Under the pieces are notes generated by a model. It was not told the DNA's origin. It saw only the letters and a program-made list of their open reading frames with translations, and did no database searches. Shown piece by piece: positions 1-6,276 of a stretch of DNA of 8,794 bases (its first letter is position 1; each line of letters begins with the position of its first letter). The position numbers were made by a program, and so were the translations under genes. The DNA comes from Bacillota bacterium (GTDB lineage: Bacteria > Bacillota_E > Sulfobacillia > Sulfobacillales > Sulfobacillaceae). The stretch spans positions 1 through 8,794 of the forward strand of contig JAKADW010000073.1 of the NCBI GenBank assembly GCA_021820165.1, read 5' to 3'.

Positions 1-711
1 CCGAATCAGTTTGTGGGGCTGGTGGGTCTCTTCGCCAAGCGTCACCGCCCCACTTGATCCCGACATCGAGAACATGGCCAAAATCATCCCAATGCCCACG
101 CCCGACCAGCCATCTTTGGCGAAACTGGGGTGGGTGAAGACTTGAGCGGTGTTGTGGGTGTGAGGGGAGACGATAATGCCAATGGCCACCACAATCAGCA
201 CCAGAATCTCCACGGCTCCGGTCCAAAGAGAATATTGCAACGAGGGCCGGATGCCGCGATAGGCGAAGTAGAGCACAAAGAGATACATGAGGACCATAAA
301 GATGAGCCAACTATAGCTCGGAATGCTGCCGTGAAAATAGGAGACCAAGCCCGGAATGAAAACCCCGGCGACAAAGAGAATGGCGTTGGTGACAACCATG
401 CCGTAGGAGAGCACGAAGAGCCAGCCGGTGAGAATACCCGCTTTGGGACTCCATCCTTGGGCTACATAACTATAGAATCCGCCGGCACTAGCAATATGCC
501 GCGAAAACTGGATGGTGGTATTGATCGTGAAGGCAGCAGCGATGATGGCCAGGATATACGTGAGAGGCAATGCGCCAAGCGCGTAGGCGGCCGCGCCGGT
601 TAAGGTTGCCGCCATAGCGCCGGCCGGTGAGACAAGCGAAATCGATTGGTAGGTTAATTGCCAGAATCCCACCGAACCGGCTTTCAGAGATTGGTCTTGT
701 TTGTCGACCAT
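1..711 (-). CDS. APC-superfamily amino-acid/polyamine permease, N-terminal part (runs off left edge)
   Basis: Reading the minus strand from ATG at 711 gives 237 codons without a stop up to the window edge, so this is the N-terminal half of a membrane transporter. After a hydrophilic start (MVDKQDQSLKAG) the product has hydrophobic segments at about residues 21-44, 48-68, 92-118, 133-151, 162-182 and 206-224. This matches the amino acid-polyamine-organocation fold, where the first helices form the substrate and cation site. Residues 74-83 (ASAGGFYSYV) resemble the conserved APC helix-3 motif, and GEETHQPHKLIR at 226-237 matches the conserved E-E-T-x-x-P loop after helix 6. It should act in the cytoplasmic membrane; the substrate cannot be told. 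The start is fixed by AAAGGAGG six bases upstream. A usp gene lies upstream in the same direction. Family call is firm from motifs; specificity is unknown. Confidence 0.88.
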   Translation of the reverse strand, partial: MVDKQDQSLKAGSVGFWQLTYQSISLVSPAGAMAATLTGAAAYALGALPLTYILAIIAAAFTINTTIQFSRHIASAGGFYSYVAQGWSPKAGILTGWLFVLSYGMVVTNAILFVAGVFIPGLVSYFHGSIPSYSWLIFMVLMYLFVLYFAYRGIRPSLQYSLWTGAVEILVLIVVAIGIIVSPHTHNTAQVFTHPSFAKDGWSGVGIGMILAMFSMSGSSGAVTLGEETHQPHKLIR

Positions 712-740
712 GTTGTCCCTCCTTTTGCTCAATCGAATCG

Positions 741-760
741 AGGACGCACGTCGGCGTCCT
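741..760 (-). promoter_or_regulatory. 7-bp perfect inverted repeat in the permease leader
   Basis: AGGACGC (741-747) and GCGTCCT (754-760) are exact inverted copies around a 6-base loop. The repeat lies about 20 bases upstream of the permease ribosome binding site. On the minus strand no T-run follows, so it is not a standard intrinsic terminator. It could be an operator or a leader hairpin. Only the symmetry is directly visible; the role is inferred. Confidence 0.4.
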
Positions 761-817
761 TTCAATAACTATTCGCAAAAAGGATCACTTATGGGTCGAG
801 GATGGGTAGGCGCCTTC

Positions 818-849
818 GAAAGGAAGGGGCGCGATTGGTCACCGCCCCT
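818..849 (-). terminator. Hairpin at the 3' end of usp, probable weak terminator
   Basis: On the minus strand AGGGGCG (849-843) pairs with CGCCCCT (831-825) across an 11-base loop, and the pyrimidine-rich tail TCCTTTC follows. The hairpin overlaps the TAG stop of usp. A 7-bp GC-rich stem right at the gene end fits a terminator between usp and the permease, but the tail is not a clean T-run, so read-through into the permease is possible. Confidence 0.45.
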
Positions 850-1285
850 AGGGAATGAGCCATACAGGTACGGGGGAATGGTCGACAAGACCTGAGGACA
901 CGCTGCCTACCAAAAGGTTATGGACGGCTGAATGGCCCCGGCGGCCGATCACAATCGCGCCGCAAGGGTTTTGTTTGACCCAATCACAAATAGCGGGAAC
1001 AATCGATTTTCCACCGATGACGACAGCTTTTGCCTGGATTTTGCGGAAGGTGTCTAAGGTTTTTTTAGCAGCTTCCTTGGCGCCCTCGCTGGCCGCGTCC
1101 TCCATGGCCATTCCGTAGGCGGGCATCGGGCTGAAATTGGGTGAGCCCACGACCACCGGATTATGGCTTACGGTCAGTACCGTAAGGTCGACTTCTTCGG
1201 ATGAAAAATTCTGGTCGATCCACTGGGCGGCCCGAAGGGCGCCATCTGAGCCGTCGGAGGCTAATACCAGCCGGATATGTTGCAT
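848..1285 (-). CDS. UspA-family universal stress protein
   Basis: A 145-residue single-domain universal stress protein, a soluble nucleotide-binding protein made under stress in many bacteria. The N-terminus (IRLVLASDGSDGALRAA, with Asp11) is the usual first strand and Asp of the fold. Residues 114-128 (GRRGHSAVHNLLVGS) match the ATP-binding motif G-2x-G-9x-G-S/T exactly, so ATP binding is likely. The length is normal for the family. The start ATG at 1285 is preceded by AAAGGAG at suitable spacing. It shares orientation with the permease downstream. Stand-alone Usp proteins are often next to transporters, but a functional link here is inference. The divergent upstream region carries two inverted repeats that may control it. 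Confidence 0.92.
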   Translation of the reverse strand: MQHIRLVLASDGSDGALRAAQWIDQNFSSEEVDLTVLTVSHNPVVVGSPNFSPMPAYGMAMEDAASEGAKEAAKKTLDTFRKIQAKAVVIGGKSIVPAICDWVKQNPCGAIVIGRRGHSAVHNLLVGSVSSGLVDHSPVPVWLIP

Positions 1286-1337
1286 GACGCATCACTCCTT
1301 TAGTCATCTTGAGTGTAACACGGGAGGCAATGTCCTT

Positions 1338-1360
1338 ATGCGAAGAAAATTTCTCCGCAT
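1338..1360. promoter_or_regulatory. 23-bp near-perfect palindrome between usp and the DUF1540 gene (operator candidate)
   Basis: The left arm ATGCGAAGAAA (1338-1348) and right arm TTTCTCCGCAT (1350-1360) pair at 10 of 11 positions around a single central A at 1349; the only mismatch is 1343/1355. A one-base centre makes it look more like a dimeric protein site than an RNA hairpin. It lies between two divergent genes. A short CTTTTC follows on the plus strand, but no plus-strand gene is visible upstream that would need a terminator. The role is inferred. Confidence 0.5.
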
Positions 1361-1361
1361 C

Positions 1362-1381
1362 TTTTCGTGAGGTGGCGAAAA
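1362..1381. repeat. Second inverted repeat, TTTTCG / CGAAAA
   Basis: TTTTCG (1362-1367) and CGAAAA (1376-1381) are exact inverted copies separated by 8 bases. They start two bases after the larger palindrome and lie 35 bases upstream of the DUF1540 start. It may be a second binding site or part of the leader. Six-base arms alone could occur by chance. Confidence 0.3.
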
Positions 1382-1415
1382 ACTAAGCTCGAAACGAAGG
1401 AAAGGAGGCGGCGTC

Positions 1416-1637
1416 ATGCCACAGGTTCAAGTCCGCTGTACGGTTGACAACTGCTACTTTTGGGCGCACGACAATTATTGCGGGGCAGACACGATTTTGG
1501 TGACCTCGGATCAGGCGGTGGAAAAGTATCCCGAGTCCGTGGACGCGGGACAGACCGCCATGATTGTCAATGAAATTGGGGAAACACCCGCTCAGCACTG
1601 CAAGGAAACAGCCTGCAAGACATTTTTCCGAAAGTAA
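1416..1637 (+). CDS. DUF1540 domain protein, small Cys-rich, putative metal binder
   Basis: A 73-residue protein with five Cys (8, 13, 22, 62, 67). The opening VRCTVDNCYFWAHDNYCGA followed by I-x-V is the DUF1540 signature C-x4-C-x8-C, and a second Cys pair near the C-terminus (HCKETACKTFF) is also typical. The family has no proven function; the Cys spacing suggests a small metal-binding fold. The start ATG follows GAAAGGAGG at good spacing. The gene is divergent from usp and convergent with the DUF763 gene, its TAA (1635-1637) being one base from the DUF763 stop. No signal peptide or membrane segment is visible, so it is probably cytoplasmic. Confidence 0.85.
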   Translation: MPQVQVRCTVDNCYFWAHDNYCGADTILVTSDQAVEKYPESVDAGQTAMIVNEIGETPAQHCKETACKTFFRK

Positions 1638-1638
1638 A

Positions 1639-2727
1639 TTACCACGAGGCCGTCTGAGTCAGGCGACGAAACGCCTTCATTTTGTCCAGTTCGCCCAGGC
1701 GAGCCTTTTCGATGGCTTTCTCCAATGAGGCGATGGTAGCCTCATAGTCAGGGCGGCGCACCGGAAACGGGGTGCCGTCCTTTCCGCCGTGGGCAAACGC
1801 ATAGCGAACCGGGTCATGAAAGGTGAGCGGCGTTCCATGAACCACTTCAGAGACCATAGCCAACGCGCGCAGGGTGCTGGCGCCTACCCCTGGGATCGCC
1901 GTCAGGGACTCGTAATTGGAGGGGTCGGCCTCATAAATTTTATAGAGAATTTTGTTGAAGTATGCTGGGCTTGGCACAGTGTGAAATTTCGGCATGTCCA
2001 AGTGGCGAGTTCCGTCCTCGGACTCGTACAGTTTCCGAAGAGTGAGGAGCGCGTCTTCGGGCCGCCGAACCAGGTCGAGAGACGTGTCATGCACCGTGAG
2101 GTTTGCCGTGGACGTCAAGTCCAGTACCTCGGATTCCGGCCTGCCAGCAATGCCCTGGTGGGGGTTGACGGTAAAGTCGTCCACGCCCGTACTAAGCCAA
2201 TGGTAGCGCCGAGCGGTGGGTTTCGTCTCGTGCATGCCTTGCTGCACGACCGCCCAGGAGCCTTTGGCATCAAATAGGAAGACATGGTGGTAGAGTTGAT
2301 AGCCATCTTGCACGAGACCGCTATCGACTTTGGCAGAAAGACGGCTGGCATAGATGAGGTCGCCAGCGTCAACGGTAAGCCCATAATGACTGCCCGCTTG
2401 GTCAATTTCCTCGGGCGTTTTACGGGAGGCTTTGCCCTTGCCGCCCGCGACAAAAAGGCCGTACTCGCCAGCTCGATCGTTCCAGGACTCTTTAAATGCG
2501 CCCAACACCACGGTGGTGAGTCCTGACGAGTGCCAGTCAAATCCTAGCACCGAACCAAAGCTCTGAAACCAAACCGGATCGGCGAAGCGGCGCAACACCT
2601 CTTCGGTCCCGTACTCCAGGATGATGGCTTCGATGATGGCCCCGCTGAGGGTCTTCATGTGGTCAAACAGCCAGGGGGGACAATGGCCTCCATGGAGAGG
2701 GGCATTGGCCGTTCCCGTTCGTCTCAT
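1639..2727 (-). CDS. DUF763 family protein with helix-hairpin-helix motif
   Basis: A 362-residue protein that matches the DUF763 family along its length. The N-terminus RRTGTANAPLHGGHCPPWLF carries the usual R-T-G ... L-H-G-G ... P-x-W-L block. Residues 63-72 (FDWHSSGLTT) hold the conserved W-H-S-S-G, and 95-105 (GGKGKASRKTP) the conserved G-G-K-G-K. Residues 275-292 (LTAIPGVGASTLRALAMV) look like a helix-hairpin-helix, a motif that usually contacts DNA backbone. The C-terminus (about 328-355) is a charged helix, possibly coiled coil. The family is found in archaea and bacteria and its function is unknown to me; a nucleic-acid role is suggested only by the HhH. The start ATG at 2727 follows GAAAGGAGG. 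It is divergent from the sulfate operon and convergent with the DUF1540 gene. Confidence 0.87.
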   Translation of the reverse strand: MRRTGTANAPLHGGHCPPWLFDHMKTLSGAIIEAIILEYGTEEVLRRFADPVWFQSFGSVLGFDWHSSGLTTVVLGAFKESWNDRAGEYGLFVAGGKGKASRKTPEEIDQAGSHYGLTVDAGDLIYASRLSAKVDSGLVQDGYQLYHHVFLFDAKGSWAVVQQGMHETKPTARRYHWLSTGVDDFTVNPHQGIAGRPESEVLDLTSTANLTVHDTSLDLVRRPEDALLTLRKLYESEDGTRHLDMPKFHTVPSPAYFNKILYKIYEADPSNYESLTAIPGVGASTLRALAMVSEVVHGTPLTFHDPVRYAFAHGGKDGTPFPVRRPDYEATIASLEKAIEKARLGELDKMKAFRRLTQTASW

Positions 2728-2770
2728 GGTGCGCGCCTCCTTTCATTAATTTTATCATCTTTAAACTCTA

Positions 2771-2800
2771 ATTACACGATAGACATTATAGGTATCTCAA
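2771..2800 (-). promoter_or_regulatory. Promoter candidate for the DUF763 gene
   Basis: On the minus strand TTGAGA (2800-2795) is followed after 18 bases by TGTAAT (2776-2771), each 5 of 6 to the sigma-A consensus. It would start transcription about 35-40 bases upstream of the ATG at 2727. It overlaps the sir promoter on the other strand. A TATAAT-like box also occurs on this strand nearer the -35, so the assignment is tentative. Confidence 0.45.
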
Positions 2801-2808
2801 GATATAAT
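2780..2808 (+). promoter_or_regulatory. Sigma-A-like promoter of the sulfate-assimilation operon
   Basis: TAGACA (2780-2785, 5 of 6 to consensus), a 17-base spacer and a perfect TATAAT (2803-2808) precede sir. The predicted start near 2815 leaves a leader of about 40 bases, too short to hold a SAM (S-box) riboswitch or a T-box. Control must then come from a protein at the promoter or from the leader itself. Confidence 0.7.
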
Positions 2809-2835
2809 CGGCTCATTGTAAATGATTCTCTTGTT

Positions 2836-2845
2836 CTCTCGAGAG
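2836..2845. promoter_or_regulatory. 10-bp perfect palindrome overlapping the sir ribosome binding site
   Basis: CTCTCGAGAG reads the same on both strands; its right half joins the GAGAGGGG that serves as the Shine-Dalgarno sequence for the GTG start at 2856. It lies about 20 bases downstream of the predicted transcription start, a usual place for a repressor site. The role is inferred from position and symmetry only. Confidence 0.35.
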
Positions 2846-2855
2846 GGGTTGACAC

Positions 2856-4508
2856 GTGGCAAAGTCGGTCGAGCACATCAAAGCGGAAAGCCGCCACCTG
2901 CGAGGCTCTTTATACGAAGAGGTCTTTGAGTCACTCGGCGGAGGCGTCAGCGAAGAGAGCCGGCAGCTCATGAAATTCTTTGGCATGTACCTGCAGGACG
3001 ATCGCGATCAACGCCGGGCTAAAAAAGAAGCCGGGCTCGGACCCGAGTACTCCTTCATGGTCCGGATTGCCCTGGCCGGCGGCCGCTTGACCGCCGATCA
3101 ATATTTGGCCATTGACGCGTTAAGTGAGGAGATTGGCCGCGGAGACTTTCGTCTTACGTCACGGCAAGCCATTCAGGTCCACGGAATTGCCAAGCGAGGT
3201 CTTTCGCCATTGGTCACCCGGCTCCATGAAGTAGGTACCACCACCTTGGCGGGGTGCGGAGACGTGGAACGAAATATTATGGCCTGCCCTGCACCTGGGG
3301 GAATCCGCGATCAGGTCAGGGCCATCGCCGAGTCTCTCTCGCGCGAATTACAACCAAGAACGCGAGCCTACCTGGAACTTTTTGTCGAGGGCCGGAAAAT
3401 CTACGACATCCGGGAAGACGAGCCGCTCTACGGAGACACCTACCTTCCGCGAAAGTTTAAGACCGGATTCGCCATTGAAGGCGACAACTGCACCGACGTA
3501 TTGAGTGATGACATTGGCATCATAGCCCACGGGGACCCGCAAGGAAACCTCGATAGTTTTACCGTGATGGCGGGAGGCGGCTTGGGCCACTGCCACGGCA
3601 TCGCCAAGACCCGCGCATTCTTGGCCCGGGCACTGGGCCGCGTCCTGCCAGAGGACCTGGAAGCGGTGGTGAAAGCCATTATGACCATTCAACGGGATTA
3701 CGGCAATCGTGAGGACCGGCGCTATGCCCGCATGAAATATCTGGTGGATGATTGGGGTATTGACGTGTTTCGCGCTGAAGTGGAAGCCCGTGCAGCGTTC
3801 ACCTTTTTGCCGCCCATTCTCCACCGCTTCGATCGCCCGGAAGATCACCTCGGTTGGCATGCTGAAGACCGGTACTTGGGTCTTTTCGTGCCTGAAGGTC
3901 GTGTCGCGGGAACAGTGCGTCAAGCGCTTTTTGAGATCGTCAGCGCCATCAAGCCCGATTTGTGCGTGACGCCCCAGCAAAACCTACTACTATTGGGCAT
4001 CGACGAACAGCAAAAAGCTGAAGCGGAGCAGATTTGGCGGGACCACGGGTTGTCGTTGGCCGAATCGCTTACACCGGTGCGGCGCATTTCCATGGCGTGT
4101 GTGGCCCTGCCAACCTGCGGGCTGGCGTTGGCCGAAGCGGAGCGGGTGTTTCCTGAAGTGATGCGACAGTTTCAGGCGGAGTGGGCGCGCCTTGGACTCG
4201 CTGAAGAACCCATTTTGGTTCGTATGACCGGGTGTCCCAATAATTGTGTGCGCTCTGAAATGGCGGAAATCGGCTTTGTCGGATCAAGCCCAGGGAAATA
4301 TCATCTCTACTTGGGCGGGAGTCCAAGCGGGACGCGTTTGGCCGACAAGTTTAAGGAGCGGATTCCCTTGGGGGCACTGATTCCAACGGTTCGTCCACTT
4401 TTGGAGTGGTATGCGAACGAAAGGAAGCCCCGTCAATCGTTTGGCGACTGGGCGTATGAGGTTGGCATGAATTCATTACAGCAACGGTTACAGGAGGTCG
4501 TTTCATGA
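2856..4508 (+). CDS. Ferredoxin-dependent assimilatory sulfite reductase (siroheme/4Fe-4S)
   Basis: A 550-residue single-chain member of the nitrite/sulfite reductase family, which reduces sulfite to sulfide with six electrons at a siroheme coupled to a 4Fe-4S cluster. Cluster ligands are Cys415, Cys421, Cys460 and Cys464 (C-x5-C, then C-x3-C); the spacing 5, 38, 3 equals that of E. coli CysI. Anion-binding regions are seen at RLTSRQ (99-104), GCGDVERN (133-140) and LPRKFK (197-202). The second Lys of LPRKFK, where nitrite reductases carry Asn, favours sulfite over nitrite. No CysJ flavoprotein is nearby, so ferredoxin is the likely donor. The start is GTG after GAGAGGGG. The gene ends in an ATGA overlap with cysH, which fits translational coupling. 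A nitrite side activity cannot be excluded. Confidence 0.9.
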   Translation: MAKSVEHIKAESRHLRGSLYEEVFESLGGGVSEESRQLMKFFGMYLQDDRDQRRAKKEAGLGPEYSFMVRIALAGGRLTADQYLAIDALSEEIGRGDFRLTSRQAIQVHGIAKRGLSPLVTRLHEVGTTTLAGCGDVERNIMACPAPGGIRDQVRAIAESLSRELQPRTRAYLELFVEGRKIYDIREDEPLYGDTYLPRKFKTGFAIEGDNCTDVLSDDIGIIAHGDPQGNLDSFTVMAGGGLGHCHGIAKTRAFLARALGRVLPEDLEAVVKAIMTIQRDYGNREDRRYARMKYLVDDWGIDVFRAEVEARAAFTFLPPILHRFDRPEDHLGWHAEDRYLGLFVPEGRVAGTVRQALFEIVSAIKPDLCVTPQQNLLLLGIDEQQKAEAEQIWRDHGLSLAESLTPVRRISMACVALPTCGLALAEAERVFPEVMRQFQAEWARLGLAEEPILVRMTGCPNNCVRSEMAEIGFVGSSPGKYHLYLGGSPSGTRLADKFKERIPLGALIPTVRPLLEWYANERKPRQSFGDWAYEVGMNSLQQRLQEVVS

Positions 4509-5191
4509 CGGTGGCTGACCGCATGGCAGAAGGTCAGACGCTCACAGGCGAATCGCCGGAGCGGATTTTGGCTTGGGCCTACGAGAATTTTGGTGTCGAG
4601 GGTGTGACCATCGCATCCAGTTTTGGTGTCGAAGATGTGATGTTAATTGACCTCGCGTCGCGACTTGTGGATCAGCCGGATGTCTTCTTTTTGGACACCG
4701 ACTTGCTCTTTCACGAAACCTATCAGACGGTCGCCGCGATTTCGGCCCGATATCCCATTCATTTGCGGCGGATTAGTCCGGCGTTGAATCTTGCCGAACA
4801 GGCTGAGCGGCATGGAGAGGACCTTTGGGCCCGCAACCCCGATGCCTGTTGTGGCATCCGCAAAGTGGAGCCCCTCAATCGAGCTATCAAGGGGTATCAG
4901 GCGTGGGTGACGGGTGTCCGTCGTGAGCAGAGCCCAACCCGGGCCAACGCGGAGGCCGTGGAGTGGGATCAAAAGCATGGGTTGGTGAAAATTAATCCCT
5001 TGGTGCTTTTGAGCACGGACGAAGTCTGGGACTATGTCAAGGACCACGAGGTGCCTTACAACTCTCTACACGATCAGGGTTTTCCCAGTATTGGCTGCAT
5101 GCCCTGCACCCGGGCGGTAAAGCCGGGAGAAGATCCCCGCGCGGGTCGGTGGGCCGGATTTAACAAAAAGGAGTGTGGGTTACACACATGA
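4505..5191 (+). CDS. cysH: APS reductase (sulfonucleotide reductase, 4Fe-4S type)
   Basis: A 228-residue cytosolic enzyme that reduces adenylyl-sulfate (APS) to sulfite and AMP with thioredoxin. The PP-loop nucleotide site is SSFGVEDVMLIDL at 38-50, followed by FFLDTDLLFHETY (61-73). Cys115-Cys116 (ACCGIRKVEPL) and Cys198/Cys201 (GCMPC) are the four ligands of the 4Fe-4S cluster that marks APS-using enzymes; PAPS-using enzymes of the E. coli type lack them. The catalytic Cys224 is in the C-terminal KKECGLH. TGVRREQSPTR (136-146) is the conserved Arg loop. APS as substrate also fits the lack of an APS kinase gene in the cluster. The gene overlaps sir and sat by ATGA at each end, so the three products are probably co-translated. 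Confidence 0.92.
   Translation: MTVADRMAEGQTLTGESPERILAWAYENFGVEGVTIASSFGVEDVMLIDLASRLVDQPDVFFLDTDLLFHETYQTVAAISARYPIHLRRISPALNLAEQAERHGEDLWARNPDACCGIRKVEPLNRAIKGYQAWVTGVRREQSPTRANAEAVEWDQKHGLVKINPLVLLSTDEVWDYVKDHEVPYNSLHDQGFPSIGCMPCTRAVKPGEDPRAGRWAGFNKKECGLHT
5168..5173 (+). promoter_or_regulatory. Ribosome binding site that bears on the sat start
   Basis: AAGGAG sits 14 bases before ATG 5188, a long spacing, and ends on the G of an in-frame GTG at 5173 that is too close to be used. The ATG at 5188 overlaps the cysH stop as ATGA. Sat translation may therefore depend on ribosomes finishing cysH rather than on this site alone. Confidence 0.5.
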
Positions 5192-6276
5192 CATCGGCAT
5201 CATTTGAAAACACGCTTCGCCAGGCCGTAGTAGTCGGCCGTATGGAAGCGGCAGACGCGGCATTATTGGCCCATGGCGCCTACGCTCCTTTGGCCGGCTT
5301 TATGAACCGTGACGAGTATCAGGCGGTTGTTGACTCATTGCACCTGCCCGATCGAGCGGTATTCCCGTTGCCGATTGTGCTGCCGGTTTCGGAGGGCACT
5401 AAACAGGCCTTAAAAATCGGCGACACGTTAACCATCGCGAGTGAAGACGGCTTGGTGGCGGACGTGCGGGTGACCGACATCTTTGTTCGTAACCGTGAAC
5501 GGGAGGCCGAAAAGGTTTACGGCACCGACAGTGAAGACCATCCGGGTGTGCGGGTGTTGCTCCAACAGAGCCCTTGGTGCGTGGCCGGTCCGGTCACAAT
5601 TCGACGGGAAGCGCGGCGCGAGTACCCGGAGCCGTTCTGGCCCCATGAGGTCAAGACGTGGATTCGCGAGCAAGGATTTAAGACGGTGACCTTCTTTCAG
5701 ACCCGGAACCCGACCCATCGGGCGCACGAGCATATGCTGAAAATGGCGCTCGAGATGACAGATGGGATTGTGTTGCACCCGTTGGTGGGGCCGACCAAGT
5801 CGGACGACGTGCCTCCCGCCATCCGAATGGACGCGTATCGCGCTCTCATCGACGCCTATTTTCCGAAAGACCGGATTTTGTTGGCCACTTTTGGAGCCGC
5901 CATGCGCTATGCGGGACCGCGTGAAGCGGTATTCCATGGGTTGGTTCGGCGAAACTATGGCGCGAGCCACTTCATCGTGGGGCGGGACGCCGCTGGCGTA
6001 GGAGGTTTTTATGGTCCCGATGACGCCCGACTACTCTTTGAGAGTCTCGCCGAGGAGATGGGCTTGGTTCCGCTCACCTTTGACAAGATTGGCTACTGCC
6101 CTAAATGTCTCGGAATGGCCTCCTTCCGGTCGTGCCCGCATTCGGATGCATGGTTTTCGATGTCGGGTACCATGGTTCGCGAACTATTGTCCCGTGGCGA
6201 GCGTCCACCGGTCGAAGTGATGCGGCCTGAGATTGCCGATATTTTGGTGGAGGGGTACAAGAATCGGGAGGGCTAA
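5188..6276 (+). CDS. sat: ATP sulfurylase (sulfate adenylyltransferase)
   Basis: A 362-residue enzyme that joins sulfate and ATP to form APS and pyrophosphate, the first step of sulfate assimilation. An N-terminal PUA-like domain (about 1-150) is followed by the catalytic nucleotidyltransferase domain. QTRNPTHRAHEH (171-182) is the Q-x-R-N-P-x-H-x-x-H active-site motif, GRDAAG (265-270) is the conserved second loop, and SGTMVRELL (326-334) the C-terminal signature. Cys304, Cys307, Cys316 and His318 form a zinc-site pattern as in many bacterial and archaeal Sat proteins. No APS kinase domain is attached. A GTG five codons upstream (5173) would also be in frame but overlaps the Shine-Dalgarno. 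The gene begins in an ATGA overlap with cysH and abuts sirC. Sat also occurs in sulfur oxidation; the neighbours point to assimilation. Confidence 0.94.
   Translation: MTSASFENTLRQAVVVGRMEAADAALLAHGAYAPLAGFMNRDEYQAVVDSLHLPDRAVFPLPIVLPVSEGTKQALKIGDTLTIASEDGLVADVRVTDIFVRNREREAEKVYGTDSEDHPGVRVLLQQSPWCVAGPVTIRREARREYPEPFWPHEVKTWIREQGFKTVTFFQTRNPTHRAHEHMLKMALEMTDGIVLHPLVGPTKSDDVPPAIRMDAYRALIDAYFPKDRILLATFGAAMRYAGPREAVFHGLVRRNYGASHFIVGRDAAGVGGFYGPDDARLLFESLAEEMGLVPLTFDKIGYCPKCLGMASFRSCPHSDAWFSMSGTMVRELLSRGERPPVEVMRPEIADILVEGYKNREG

Noticed and set aside
2849..2854. TTGACA, a perfect -35 box, two bases before the sir start codon.
   Set aside because: A promoter using it would begin inside the sir coding region, and a better-placed promoter exists at 2780-2808; probably coincidence.
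3348..3980. A 210-codon open frame on the minus strand within the sulfite reductase gene.
   Set aside because: It lies entirely inside a strongly conserved reductase gene, and its translation shows no recognised motif.
5173..5187. GTG at 5173 as the start of sat, adding five residues.
   Set aside because: The GTG directly touches the AAGGAG ribosome site, leaving no spacing; ATG at 5188 gives the same ATGA overlap seen at sir/cysH.
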